Of a DNA stretch of 64,000 nucleotides, positions 13,550 to 22,761 are shown one piece after another. How positions within the stretch are numbered: the stretch's first letter is position 1; each line of letters opens with the position of its first letter. A program made the translations under genes and the position numbers. The notes under the pieces were generated by a model that was given only the letters and a program-made list of their open reading frames with translations, ran no database searches and had not been told where the DNA came from. The stretch comes from Homarus americanus (taxonomy: Eukaryota; Arthropoda; Malacostraca; Decapoda; Nephropidae), in NCBI RefSeq assembly GCF_018991925.1, contig NW_024720750.1, forward strand, positions 1-64,000, given 5' to 3'.

Positions 13550-13820
13550 TCAATAGTAAGAGAAACAATTGAGACCCTACAATTGTGTGTAAATGAGGCA
13601 GAAAGTCAGATCAGCAACCTGGGACTTGGTCACAATTTTCGTGATGCCATATAGCAGCAGGGTCTACCATTAGACAACACATTATGCTTCTAATATCTTC
13701 CCAGGCGGTAGGACCTCCCTGTTTGGTAGCTGACTACTACCGTTAAACTGACACCACACATATAAAGTAAGAGATTATAAACATTTTTAAAGAGTAGTAT
13801 AGAGTGTAAACACTAAGGCC

Positions 13821-14045
13821 AACCTAACCTAACCTAACCTAACTTAACCTAACCATAAACTAACCAAACGATAACCTAACCTTGCCTTAATCATAACCTA
13901 ACCAATCTAGCCAAACCGAACCATAACCTTACCTTACCATAACCTAACCAACCTAGCTAAACCTAACCTAATCATAACCTAACTCAACCGTAACTTTACC
14001 GTATCTTAACCATAACTTTAACCATAACCTAACTTAATCTAACCT
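13821..14045. repeat. Degenerate telomere-like block, CCTAA orientation
   Basis: Starts with four perfect copies of AACCT, then decays into AACCATA, AACCTTACC and AACCAACCT variants. CCTAA is the C-rich strand of the arthropod telomere repeat TTAGG. The block is internal and imperfect, so it is not a functional chromosome end. It faces the TTAGG block at 14182 in inverted orientation. Confidence 0.85.
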
Positions 14046-14181
14046 TTGAGAATCTATCTTAGCGATACATTTTTAATTGGTTAGTTAGATACTCTCCCAG
14101 ATCTCCAGTTTGGGAAATATATGAACGAGGTCACCTGTAAATTAGATAAACTCAATATATTAATCACCTTAACGTTGTCGG

Positions 14182-14279
14182 TAGGTTAGGTTAGGTTAGG
14201 TTAGGTTAAGTAAGCGTTGGTAATATTAGCGTTAAGTTAGGTTAGATTAGGTTAAAGTTTGCGTTAGGTTAAAGTTAAG
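14182..14279. repeat. Telomere-like block, TTAGG orientation
   Basis: Five to six near-perfect TTAGG units at 14182-14212, followed by GTTAGATTAGG and GTTAAAG variants. It is inverted relative to 13821-14045, with a spacer of about 136 bp. The shared motif TAATCTTCAGGTGATCCA follows at 14314-14331. Confidence 0.85.
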
Positions 14280-14483
14280 GTCGTTAATCTAAAGGTGAAA
14301 AATGGTGGGTGTCTAATCTTCAGGTGATCCAATCATTGCACTAGCCTTGGGAATCCTGGCTTAGGATGGCGTGGCCTTGACTAGTAACGTGTAGTATTAG
14401 CTTGTTAAGTGTGGTAATTGTCTGGTGCTGCAGCTGCCTGACCAGCACCCCCTGGAGTGTGTAGCCACGACACATAAATACTA

Positions 14484-14500
14484 ACACACACACACACACA

Positions 14501-14543
<43 letters not shown>
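14484..14543. repeat. (AC)n microsatellite
   Basis: About 30 AC units with one TC interruption. The Val/Cys frame on the opposite strand is an artefact of the repeat. Confidence 0.97.
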
Positions 14544-14545
<2 letters not shown>

Positions 14546-14599
14546 CTTTGCTATCATTCGGAATCGAGTATGACGATCATCCAGCTATGATACAATATG

Positions 14600-17400
14600 A
14601 GTTATTGAGGAAGTCACCTAGGTTGGTGAGTTTTAAGGTGACTAAAGAGGCCGATATGGGACCGGCAGAGTCGTTCACAGATGTTTCACATGTGGAGGGC
14701 TCCATTTAGTGCGGGAGGGGGGGGCGACAGTGTCTTTCCGGCGCTTGTCTGCCTCGGTTTGCAGTTGGGCTAATTCGAAAGTATTGACGCCTTCTCGTGT
14801 GGTGATCCTCCAAGCATTACGGTGTGGAGTCATCGTCTCCCAGGTGACGGGGTCGATTTGGCACTTTTTCAGGTTTGTCTTAAGACTATCCTTATACCTT
14901 TTCAGTTACGTTTACTATTCGTTAGATGACTGTAAAGTAGCTGCTTTGTCAGTCTACTGTCGTCCATACGGGCAACATGGCCAGTCCAACGTAGTTGTTC
15001 ATGGATAACGGTAGCCTCGATGCTCCTACAGATGGTGTCAGTGATATTACTGGCATTTGTTCTCTTATCTTCCCGGCGAACTCGGAGGATGGAACGTAGA
15101 GAATACGTTGGTGAAAGTTTTCAAGTGCCTTGAGGTGCCTCCTGTATGTAACCCATGTCTCACTGTCATATAGCAGGGTGGAGAGTCTGCCAAAGGCTTG
15201 AGATGCACATCTGATCCGATGTTGAATCTCTCCATCGATGTCCGCGATGGTGGACAGGTGGGAGCCGATATACTGAAAGTGGGTAGGCTGAAAGAGAATC
15301 TAAGTCTGATGCACATTCACCTCAAAGCCGAAGTGTGCATACGCATCTGCATAGGTGTTCAGGATCTCCTGTAGGTCGCGTTCAGTGTGAGCGACAAGGT
15401 GAGGTCGTCTGCACACTGAAGTTCAGTAATGGAAGCTGTCCACACCTTTGTTCCTGCCTGGAGTCGTCTTATTTTGAAAAGATCCTTCATCCGATACTGT
15501 ATGTCCACCCCGCCGGCTTAATTGGCACTAGCCAAGAAAATGGAAAAGAGAGTTGGCGTCAGTACACATCCTTGTTTTACCTCCGTTTGGATGGGGAAGA
15601 ACTGTGACTGGGTGCCATTGTGCAGGACACTACCATTCGTGCCGTCGTGAAGTTGCCTCAAAATGGCCGTGTATTTTGGTGGGCAGCCAAACCAGAAAGC
15701 TTCCCTGTTGACCGAGTCGAAGGCATGTACAGGTCAGGACGCTGTTCTCTGCACTTTACCTGTATCTGGCAGGCAGCAGAGATCATGTCAGTCTGACTGG
15801 TCTCCCTTGGTCTTGTAAATATAGGAGAGAGTAGAGGCGGCTAGTCAGACGAGGTCTTCCTGCTTTATACACCTCGGCAGGGATTCCATCAGGTCCTGAG
15901 GCTTTGTTATTTTTCATCTGTTTGATGACAGTAGCTACCTCGTCCAGGGATGGAGGATAGCTGGGATGGGTCAGCTCTGGATGCTGAGGGACCTGCTGGG
16001 TAATCAGGACATCCACATCGGTGTTTCGGTTAAGCAGTAAATTGTAGTGCTCTTTCAAGCACTGACAGAGGCCTTCTTTGTCTTTAATTATGGAGTTACC
16101 GTCGGATGAGCGGAGGGGGGCTGTGCCATGGGTGACAGGCCCAAAAAATGTTTTTCGTGGAATTGACAAATTCGCGCATTTTGTGTTGATCTGCAAGTTT
16201 TTGCGTTTCACATGCTTTATTTGTAAACCAGTCGCTCTTTTGCTTGCGTAGTTTGCGGTGAGCCGCTTTTTTCGTCTTGCAGAAGGTATCAGCTTTGGTC
16301 GTAGACTGAGGGTTGCTCTACCAGTCAGTTAAAGCAGCACATTTTTCATCAACGAGTACATTGATTTCCGGGTTATTTTCATCAAACCAGTCCTGGTGTA
16401 TTCTTTCGACTTGGCCGAGGGTCTCTCTGCAGGTTATTTCCACGACAGTGTTGAGTATACTCCATTCGGCACTGGGAATTGGAATGTTTGTTGTTGGGTT
16501 GCTTATCAGCCCATGTTCAAGCTGCTCTTTGAAATCATGTGCTCCTGCTGAATCCTCCAGACGCTTAGTGTTTGAACCTCTTCTAGAGGCTTGTTGCCTT
16601 CGCTGTTTTGGGGCGACGAGAAGTGAGAGCTTAGCTCTGACGAGCCCATGATCAGTGTCATAGTGGTCTGAGCCACGCATGGCACGGGTGATGAGGACAT
16701 CACGGCGATCTCTTTCTCTGACAATGATGTAGTCAATGAGATGCCAGTGTTTGGATCGTGGATGTCGCCACGAATCCTTAAACTTATCGGCCTGCCTAAC
16801 AAGGTATTGGTGATATTGAGGTTGTGTTCAGCACACTTACTGAGGAAGCCGTTGGGATTACACTTGCCTAGTCCATTTCTCCCTGTGGTTCCCTGTCAAA
16901 TGTCAGCATCTCTACCAACTTTGGCATTGAAGTCACCAAGGAGCACAACCTTATCTTCTCTGGTGATAGAGGTTAGCATTCTGTCAAGGTCGGCATAAAA
17001 GGCCTCCTTGATGTCATCCTCTGCATCCAGTGTTGGGGCATATGCACTGATGAAGAAGGCATGACGTGAGTTATTCAGTGGAATTCTTGAGCATCATGAG
17101 GCGCCTGTTGATCCCAATAGACATTTCAGTTAGCCTGTAGGATGCGCTGGCGGATGGCAAAACCAACTCCATAAAAGCGGTTTCTCACCACTGCAGGCTT
17201 ACCTTTCCAGAAGAAGGCATAGCCAGACCCTTGTTCTGTGAGTCGGCCATCGTCTGGGAGCTGGGACTCAGTAATGGCTGCTATGTTGATGTTATATCTA
17301 GCCAGCTCTTTCCCCACTAGGGCAGTTCTTCTTTCAGGACGAGCATTTGTGCCAGTGTCCAGAAAGGTCCTGACATTCCATGCAGTGACCATAAAAGGTT
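14600..17400 (-). mobile_element. Decayed LINE (non-LTR retrotransposon)
   Basis: On the minus strand this stretch encodes, in order but in several shifted frames, an apurinic-type endonuclease, a reverse transcriptase and the C-terminal tail of a non-LTR retrotransposon ORF2. The protein style is that of elements often misannotated as craniofacial development protein 2-like. I cannot assign the clade (RTE-, CR1- or jockey-related) by eye. The copy is nearly full length along the protein but has frameshifts, stops and at least two internal deletions, so it is inactive. The 3' end is not sharply defined; coding similarity stops near 14690. Confidence 0.9.
14690..17392 (-). pseudogene. LINE ORF2 pseudogene (endonuclease and reverse transcriptase)
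   Basis: The frame opens at 17392 with MVTAWNVRT and continues to AAITESQLPDDG, which holds the catalytic Glu of the endonuclease, and GYAFFWKG. Further on are LLGDFNAKVG, then WRHPRSKHWHLIDYIIV and GSDHYDTDHGLV, the last carrying the catalytic SDH-type motif. Then come NNKASGPDGIPAEVY (start of RT), FDSVNREAF (motif A), EVKQGCVLTPTLFSIFLA (motif B), CADDLT (the catalytic ADD of motif C) and a thumb region with SETWVTYRRHLKALENFHQR. The tail has LRWTGHVARMDDSRL and YKDSLKTNLKKC. These pieces sit in different frames. Near 15785 the frame jumps from KTKGDQSD to DMISAACQIQ, skipping the NYRGISLL to GFR segment that belongs between them. Motif identity is seen; the family function (target-primed reverse transcription) is established knowledge. 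Confidence 0.9.
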
Positions 17401-17880
17401 CTATAGTTTGTTTTTATCTGTGATTATAATTGTGTTTTTGATTGCATGAGGATGACTTTACTGGGTACGGTTGCCCAGTCAGGTTGATTCTTTAGGCAGA
17501 CTATGTTCAGGGCACCTTTGTTGGAGCTCTGTAAGCATGTCTGCCTGATGCGGGGCTCCACCGTAGGTATTTCGTTAGGGGTTTACTCCTGTTGCCTTAT
17601 ACCTACCAAGGTTAATCCGCAATGCAGCGGGGCAGTGGTTGGTAGGCGCCAGGACGTTTTCACATTCCAGTGGGCCTATGCGCCGTTCCTCTGGGGCCCA
17701 CTGCTACTCCGAGATCCCTTGCTGGTCTAGCCTGGGCCCACGAGGCACCCAGCTACCGTGTGTTGCTACGAGGAGTCACAACAGGAGTCTTGATGGTGAT
17801 GAGGCTGTGTACTGGCAGGGGAAGACGTATGCAAGTTGCTTCCCTGTTCGCCACGAGAGCTAGTCAGCGGCGGTAGCTGA
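17401..17880 (-). other. Probable LINE 5' untranslated region
   Basis: This lies directly upstream, on the minus strand, of the endonuclease start at 17392. It is more GC-rich than the DNA around it, carries no convincing ORF1, and gives way at about 17880 to unrelated DNA and then a CA/CACG microsatellite. Assignment to the LINE rests on position and composition only. Confidence 0.45.
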
Positions 17881-17954
17881 AAGTGAGAGGAAGCAAGCAG
17901 TGCTTGCACCTTAATGTTAACATAACGCTGCCACACTAGACGTATTACACCACC

Positions 17955-18058
17955 CTGTACACACATACCGGTACACACACACACCAGTACACACACACAG
18001 ACACGCACACGCGTGCACACACACAGACACGCGCACACACACACACACACACACACAG

Positions 18059-18102
<44 letters not shown>
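17955..18102. repeat. Impure (AC)n/(ACGC)n microsatellite
   Basis: CA-rich tract with CACGCGCGCAC and ACACAGACACG interruptions. The alternating purine-pyrimidine runs with CGCG are of a type that can adopt Z-DNA. It produces a spurious Val/Cys frame. Confidence 0.95.
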
Positions 18103-18104
<2 letters not shown>

Positions 18105-18125
18105 CCTCAGTGAATATGGGTGTAA

Positions 18126-18241
18126 AGCCCGGCTCATACTAACCCGTTCTGACGGCCTTCTGTGATGTAATATAGTCCAAGAGGCTTTTCTAAAGACCCT
18201 GGGCTATACTACATCAGAAAGGGCTAAGTGAGAACCAGGCT
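18126..18241. mobile_element. 116-bp MITE with TAA target duplication (PIF/Harbinger-like)
   Basis: The ends are inverted repeats. The left end begins AGCCCGGCTCATACTAACCC; the reverse complement of the right end begins AGCCTGGTTCTCACTTAGCC. The similarity continues inward through TTCTG and TGATGTARTATAG. The element is flanked on both sides by TAA (18123-18125 and 18242-18244). A 3-bp TWA target duplication with short inverted ends is characteristic of PIF/Harbinger elements. There is no room for a transposase, so it is non-autonomous. Confidence 0.75.
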
Positions 18242-18415
18242 TAAGAGTTCTTGGCATTTAGAAAAGTTTCATAAAATATAAGTTATTAATGTTGAAGAGG
18301 TCATGAGAAATTTCGATCCCATTTTGTAGATCCTTATTTGTCCTGAGAAACAATTCGTAGCAATGGTTTTATATTTGATCAATTTAGATTTAGGCGCGAG
18401 ATAAGGTAAACACTG

Positions 18416-18545
18416 GTTTGGAAATATAGTGGATGAGTGGAACAAGTTAGCAAACATGACCATTAAGTCGAACACGTGGGAAGTTTCAAACATATGTTGG
18501 ATGGATATACGAGTGATTGGGGTTGGGTGTAAACCGGACTGCTTA
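18416..18545 (+). mobile_element. LINE ORF2 C-terminal tail, left half of a split copy
   Basis: The plus strand reads FGNIVDEWNKLANMTIKSNT and then, after a one-base frameshift, SFKHMLDGYTSDWGWV and a stop. The WN-x-L, FK and LD spacing is the usual end of a CR1/jockey-type LINE ORF2. The stop is followed by ACCGGACTGCTTA, where similarity is cut at a TA by the DNA transposon end at 18546. The matching 3' end appears at 22762. It is a 5'-truncated fossil. Confidence 0.7.
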
Positions 18546-18650
18546 TAGTAAATTTTTTATTCATATCCAAAATAAGCACCGCCCCTCATTTTAGTTTTGG
18601 TTTGTGATTGGTTGGAGCCAGACACCTACGATCTCATGAGTTTGAGTCAA
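18546..18650 (+). repeat. Left terminal inverted repeat of the DNA transposon
   Basis: Outermost 38 bases match the reverse complement of the right end without gaps, with about five mismatches; the best core is ATATCCAAAATAARCACCGC. Two further anchors are collinear: TTTGTGATT at 18601-18609 and TTTGAGTCAA at 18641-18650. Confidence 0.75.
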
Positions 18651-19591
18651 AATGATCACCCACTTGTCCCTTAATACAACAGTCAAGTCCACTGGAGGGC
18701 GATATCTCCTCTCTATAGCGTTTGATGTATCACCATACGAAATGGAATTTGTTTTCTTTAATATAATTATAAAATACATTTTATGAGCACAAAAATTATT
18801 AGTGAATATTTTGTCATAATTTTAAAATCTTGACAAATTTCTCTTGTAGCAGCGTTTGGCAAGTCCTCTTCCCAAGACGAATTTTCCGCTGCATGTAATG
18901 GATGCCAATCAATGTTTAGCTTTTCTTTTTTTATAACAAATATAACTGCTAATTAAGATAAATAAAGTGAATTTAGTAACAAACACATTGCTACGAACTG
19001 GCTGTCCCGCCAGTCTCCGGTAATTTTCTTTACGATCGGTATCAGTGAACTGTACAGACAAACAACAGACGGGTAGATTTCCACCCGGTCTCAGACACAC
19101 ACTTGTGAACTGTATTCTATTTTAATAATCACTAAATCTTTACAGAAATTGCTCACAGGGTATGTCTTTACCACTGGACTTCTCACTTCGAATATATACA
19201 GTCAGCACACTACCAGTGCATAATTCCTTAGTCTTTTCAATTAATATAGCTCACAACAATTCCACAATTATCTTTAGCTGTCACTAGGCTTGTACTTCAC
19301 ACACTGAACAGAAACGGTCGACTGACTACGCCTGGAATCGAATCGATGGATGAAGTAAAGTGTGAAGAGATCTTGATCCGCTGGTGCACAGATTGGTGGT
19401 ACGGGAACTGGACTGAAGATTGTTGGTGGACTTTGGAGGAACTTGGGGTTGGTGGATAGTGCAAGAAGAAAAGTGGGGAATTTGGAAAATAGTAGTCGGT
19501 TGATAGATCTTGGGGCTCAACCCAAGTGCTTCTGTTGTCTCATGCTTGTGTTCAGCTAAGTATCGCCGATCTAGGCAGCTAGCTGGCGTTT
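18651..19591. other. Left internal part of the DNA transposon; no coding recognised
   Basis: AT-rich DNA between the left inverted repeat and the LTR element. The open frames are short and match no family I know. Bases 18980-19591 are less AT-rich and end in GGCGTTTATAT; the DNA after the LTR element continues ACATTTCAGGCGCC. Rejoined, this gives a TATA-box-like TTTATATACA, so an older LTR or promoter could lie here. That is speculative. Confidence 0.4.
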
Positions 19592-19595
19592 ATAT

Positions 19596-19935
19596 TGTTG
19601 GGTTTCGTGATGTTGTATCGCACATAGGATGGAGGTGAGAAGGGAAACTCAGCTATGGTGTTTTCTCTATATAAATATATTATATACAAAACAGACTGGT
19701 GCTGGGAAGTTGCTGTGTGGTAGAGGAGTTGCTGTGCAGGAGCTTCTTTAGAGGAGGTGTTGTGTGTTGCAGAGCTCTTGGTAGAATGCCTTTCACGGCG
19801 AGGCTGTGATCTGTGATCTTATATACACGTCCACCGGAAGTAAGCGTCGCTGGTGGCCGACCCCCCTCCCCCCCCCCGCGAGTCTAGACGGCTAGGCTTG
19901 TCAGAGAAACTTGACGAGGGATCGGCTGATCAGCG
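19596..19935 (-). repeat. 3' LTR (left copy), lacking its outer U3 end
   Basis: Begins TGTTGGGTTTCGTGATG and matches the right copy through GGCTGATCAGCG at 19935. The last 41 bp present in the right copy (21688-21728), which form the U3 start in element orientation, are missing. It contains TATA-rich sequence (TATATAAATATATTATATAC type) and a C-rich run near 19861. Confidence 0.88.
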
Positions 19936-21362
19936 GGGGTGTGAACCACCCGGCCGCAAAGGGTGACGACTCTGTCTAGGGACACGAGATCTGTGGGAGA
20001 AGCAGAGGGAGGAGGGTGGTTGTGGATAAGAGAAGGTTGTACAGGCGAGGAATGTGGTGCTTCTCTCGCGGCAGGTGCAAAGTCCTCAGGGGTGCCGGGT
20101 GGGGTATCTGGGTCATTAGGGCCGGATACAGGACCCTCATCAGGAACAGGGTCCACGTCAGGAGCAGGGTCCACGTCAGGAGCAGGGTCCGTTTCAGGAG
20201 CAGTAGGTACCTGAGGAAGAAAAGAGGGTACGCAGAAATGTTGTGGGCGAAGCGGTGCTGCAAGTGGCAATTGTGGGCAGACAGGTGTAGGAGGTGCGGG
20301 ATGAATGTGTTCAGGGCGATGGGAAGGCTGGCGTGGGGCAGTAGCCTTGAATGCAGAAACTGCCTGTGGTAGTGTTTGCAGTAGGTCGTGATGGGCAGCA
20401 GGAGTGAAGTGGTCAAGGTCAGAAGTAAGGCATGTGATGTGCTGCTTGATAGTGTCGGAGGTTATGGCGTCTACCAATCCCCGTCGATGTCGCTTCCTCG
20501 TGTAGTTGCAGGGAGCCTCACAGCGTCTAGCGTTAGCACCAAAACGTTGATGGTACCAACAGAAGGTAGGTACACTGTGCTGGGGGCTGGCGGCGGGGTC
20601 TGGGGCAGGATGCGGATGTTGAGGTCGGTAGGACACAGTGGGTGGGGCAGGAACAGGAGCAGCAGCAGGCATGGAGGAGCAGAGCTGCTCGAGGGTGTCC
20701 ATCCTGCGGTGTAGAGATTGTAGCAAGTCCCTCAAGTCTTGTTTGTCTGGTGGAATGCTACTTCTCTGAGGAGCGTTGATCTGGTTGACGAGACCGGAGC
20801 TAAGTGATGGTGTGGCCACTGAGTTGTTCGCGGCAGCATGGCGGACAGCAGTGTATTCATGGATTACTCTGTCTGCCGTGGCTGCATAGGTCGCCGAGGT
20901 AGTAGAGTAGTCCAATGCTGAGAGGACGAGCCGAACTTCTGCAGGGAGCTTCTGAGTGTGGAGCTGGCGCAGGATAGTGTCAGGAATCCTGTCTGTGTGG
21001 CAGGAGTTCAGTCTCCGCATCTCGTCCCAGAAACGTGCAGGCGTTGAGTTGCCGAGGGAGAGGCCGGATAGGTCTTGCAGGAGACTGGTGTGAGGCCGCT
21101 GGCATCGCCTCTAGAGAGCATCTCGTAGAGCTGCGAATTTTTTGTCAGCTGGAGGGTTGGTGATGACTTCTGCAACTTGTGTGGCGACTTCTGTGGGCAG
21201 GGAACAGACCAGGGCGGCGTACTTCTGTTTGCCTGTAGCTGTTAAGCCGATGAGAGCTGCCACCATGTGGATTAGCCAGTCTTTAATGTTGTGATTGAAG
21301 ACTGGGAGAGTGATCCGTTTCTCATCCATCCTGTGTGAGTGCGTTTCTCCGGGATTCACCAT
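19884..21362 (-). pseudogene. gag: gag pseudogene fused to a probable pol C-terminal tail
   Basis: The frame starts at MVNPGE (ATG at 21360-21362, at the LTR edge) and stays in one frame for 492 codons except for one TAG at 21111-21113. The N-terminal part (ALIGLTATGKQKYAALVCSL, LPTEVATQV, then after the stop DEMRRL and LRQLHTQKLPAEVRLVL) has the pattern of Ty3/gypsy Gag of arthropods. A zinc-binding CWYHQRFGANARRCEAPC follows at about 20510-20567. After it come Pro-rich sequence and an imperfect DPAPDVDPAPDVDPVPDEGP repeat. The end, VTLCGRVVHTPADQ, resembles the TRSGRxVxxP motif that closes many gypsy integrases. The reading then runs on into the LTR. The Gag identity is firm; the pol-tail reading is inference. 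Confidence 0.8.
21344..21361 (-). other. Candidate primer binding site
   Basis: On the minus strand TGGTGAATCCCGGAGAA begins one base after the 5' LTR end. Initial TGG complements the CCA tail of tRNAs, as expected for a retrotransposon primer site. I cannot name the tRNA. The site overlaps the gag start codon, which is unusual. Confidence 0.45.
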
Positions 21363-21728
21363 TGTTGGGTATCGTGATGTTGAATCGCACATAGGATGGA
21401 GGTGAGAAGGGAACTCAGCTATGGTGTTTTCTTATATAAATATATTATATACAAAACAGTCTGGTGCTGGGAAGTTGCTGCCTGATAGAGGAGTTGCTGT
21501 GCAGGAGCTTCTTTAGAGGAGGTGTTGTGTGTTGCAGAGCTCTTGGTAGAATGCGTTTCACGGCGAGGCTGTGATCTTATATACACGTCCACCGGAAGTA
21601 AGCGTCGCTGGTGGCCGATCCCCCCCCCCGCGAGTCTAGACGGCTAGGCTTGTCAGAGAAACTTGACACGGGATCGGCTGATCAGCGACTAAAGGCAGTG
21701 GCAGTTGTAGGGGAGAGTATCCACTACA
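21363..21728 (-). repeat. 5' LTR (right copy), complete
   Basis: 366 bp, TG at 21363 and CA at 21728. It carries the same TATA-rich region as the left copy plus the 41-bp outer segment that the left copy lacks. The element is transcribed towards lower coordinates, so this is the promoter-bearing LTR. Confidence 0.88.
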
Positions 21729-21732
21729 ATAT

Positions 21733-22654
21733 ACATTTCAGGCGCCCAGCACATCCTAGCACCACCCAGACGTTACAGGTCAGAACGAGATATGCCCAGC
21801 AGGTTATAGAATGATCTAGGCTTACAATACATAAGTAAATCATAACAAAAATGATGCAATACATTCTAGAAAATTCTTACTTGGGTAATACATCAATATA
21901 TCCAAGAAAATCTCCCAAAACTTGCCAAAGTAACTGCTGCTTGGAATAGGAAATAATCAGAACACCTACAGTAGTTCACAAAAAATGTAATAATAAATTA
22001 TGCCTCGGCATAACAATATGCTATATTTTTTATGTACTTTTAGTAAGCTTCAGTGTATCAACCCGATTTATATAATTATAATTTCGATATATTGGAAGTA
22101 TCTGTCGTCTTGTTGATTACGTCGTAGTCCAGACCAGGGTTCCCAGATGTACGACAAGCTTCACGGCCAAATTCACGCCATCTCACGGCCAAATCGGCAA
22201 AAATTCGTCCAAAACTTTTTGGATGGGAAGCACAAGGCTATTTTTGCAATCCACACAGATTAAAAGTATCCCCTACAATATCCACTTAAAATGTCGTAAT
22301 AAAACCACATTTTCACTTAGAATTGAGAGCCCAATAATTACATGAACATAATATCTATAATCTACAGTGAAGATTTACCTTAATCTGAAATGGTGGTGGA
22401 GCATGATAATGGTGGTGGAGCATGATAATGGTGGAGAACTTGATAACACTAACTGGCGTGAGCAAAAACGTCTAGTTCGTCATTATTATTATTATTATTA
22501 TTATTAATTGATTACCATATTCTTCCTATGAAATAAAAGTCCATTTTTATTCATTCATTTGATAGTTACATTACCTGGCGTGATGATGATAATTAACGAT
22601 AAAATTTTTGGAAAACTTCAATAAGAAAGCAAATAGATCATGAAGTGTTCTAGA
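21733..22654. other. Right internal part of the DNA transposon; no coding recognised
   Basis: AT-rich with an (ATT)n microsatellite at 22481-22505 and three tandem ATGGTGGTGGAGCATGATA-like copies near 22389-22435. No transposase motif seen in either strand. Confidence 0.5.
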
Positions 22655-22759
22655 TTGACTCAAATTTGCTTCCACTGTGCATACGGTCACATCATCTAAT
22701 CACAAAAAGGTCATATTGTTAGGCGGTGTTTATTTTGGATATCAATAAAAAGTGAACTA
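22655..22759 (-). repeat. Right terminal inverted repeat of the DNA transposon
   Basis: Inverted partner of 18546-18650. Anchors TTGACTCAAA at 22655-22664, AATCACAAA at 22698-22706 and GGCGGTGTTTATTTTGGATA at 22722-22741 occur in the reverse order of the left end. The span is the same 105 bp. Confidence 0.75.
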
Positions 22760-22761
22760 TA

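Larger units (their letters stand above)
19596..21728 (-). mobile_element. Gag-only LTR retrotransposon (Ty3/gypsy-like), internally deleted
   Basis: Two direct repeats of about 340 and 366 bp enclose about 1.4 kb that encodes only a Gag-like protein on the minus strand. The outer ends are TG and CA, and the four bases ATAT flank the element on both sides (19592-19595 and 21729-21732), so it inserted as a unit. Protease, reverse transcriptase, RNase H and integrase are absent. The internal region is far shorter than the 4-5 kb usual in gypsy elements. The two LTRs differ by substitutions and small indels, so the insertion is not recent. Mobility would have needed enzymes from a full-length relative. 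Confidence 0.88.
18546..22759. mobile_element. DNA transposon with 105-bp terminal inverted repeats, interrupted by an LTR element
   Basis: Inverted ends at 18546-18650 and 22655-22759 define one element, with TA on each outer side (18544-18545 and 22760-22761). Subtracting the nested LTR retrotransposon and one target-site copy leaves about 2.08 kb. A TA target site and this size suit Tc1/mariner-like elements, but I recognise no transposase or DDE motif in the remaining 18651-19591 and 21733-22654, so superfamily is unresolved and the copy is probably non-autonomous. The insertion interrupts a LINE tail, whose halves rejoin sensibly when the element is removed. Confidence 0.7.

Noticed and set aside
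13821..14279. A true chromosome end
   Set aside because: The repeats are short, degenerate, inverted and flanked on both sides by other DNA.
14709..15008. 99-codon plus-strand gene
   Set aside because: Antisense shadow of the LINE ORF2 C-terminus.
18980..19591. A solo LTR hosting the gag element
   Set aside because: TGCTACG and GTTACA could be ends, and a TATA-like sequence forms when the insertion is removed, but I found no target duplication or second copy.
19963..20372. Gly/Ser-rich and Arg-rich plus-strand frames
   Set aside because: Antisense shadow of the Pro/Asp-rich part of the gag pseudogene.
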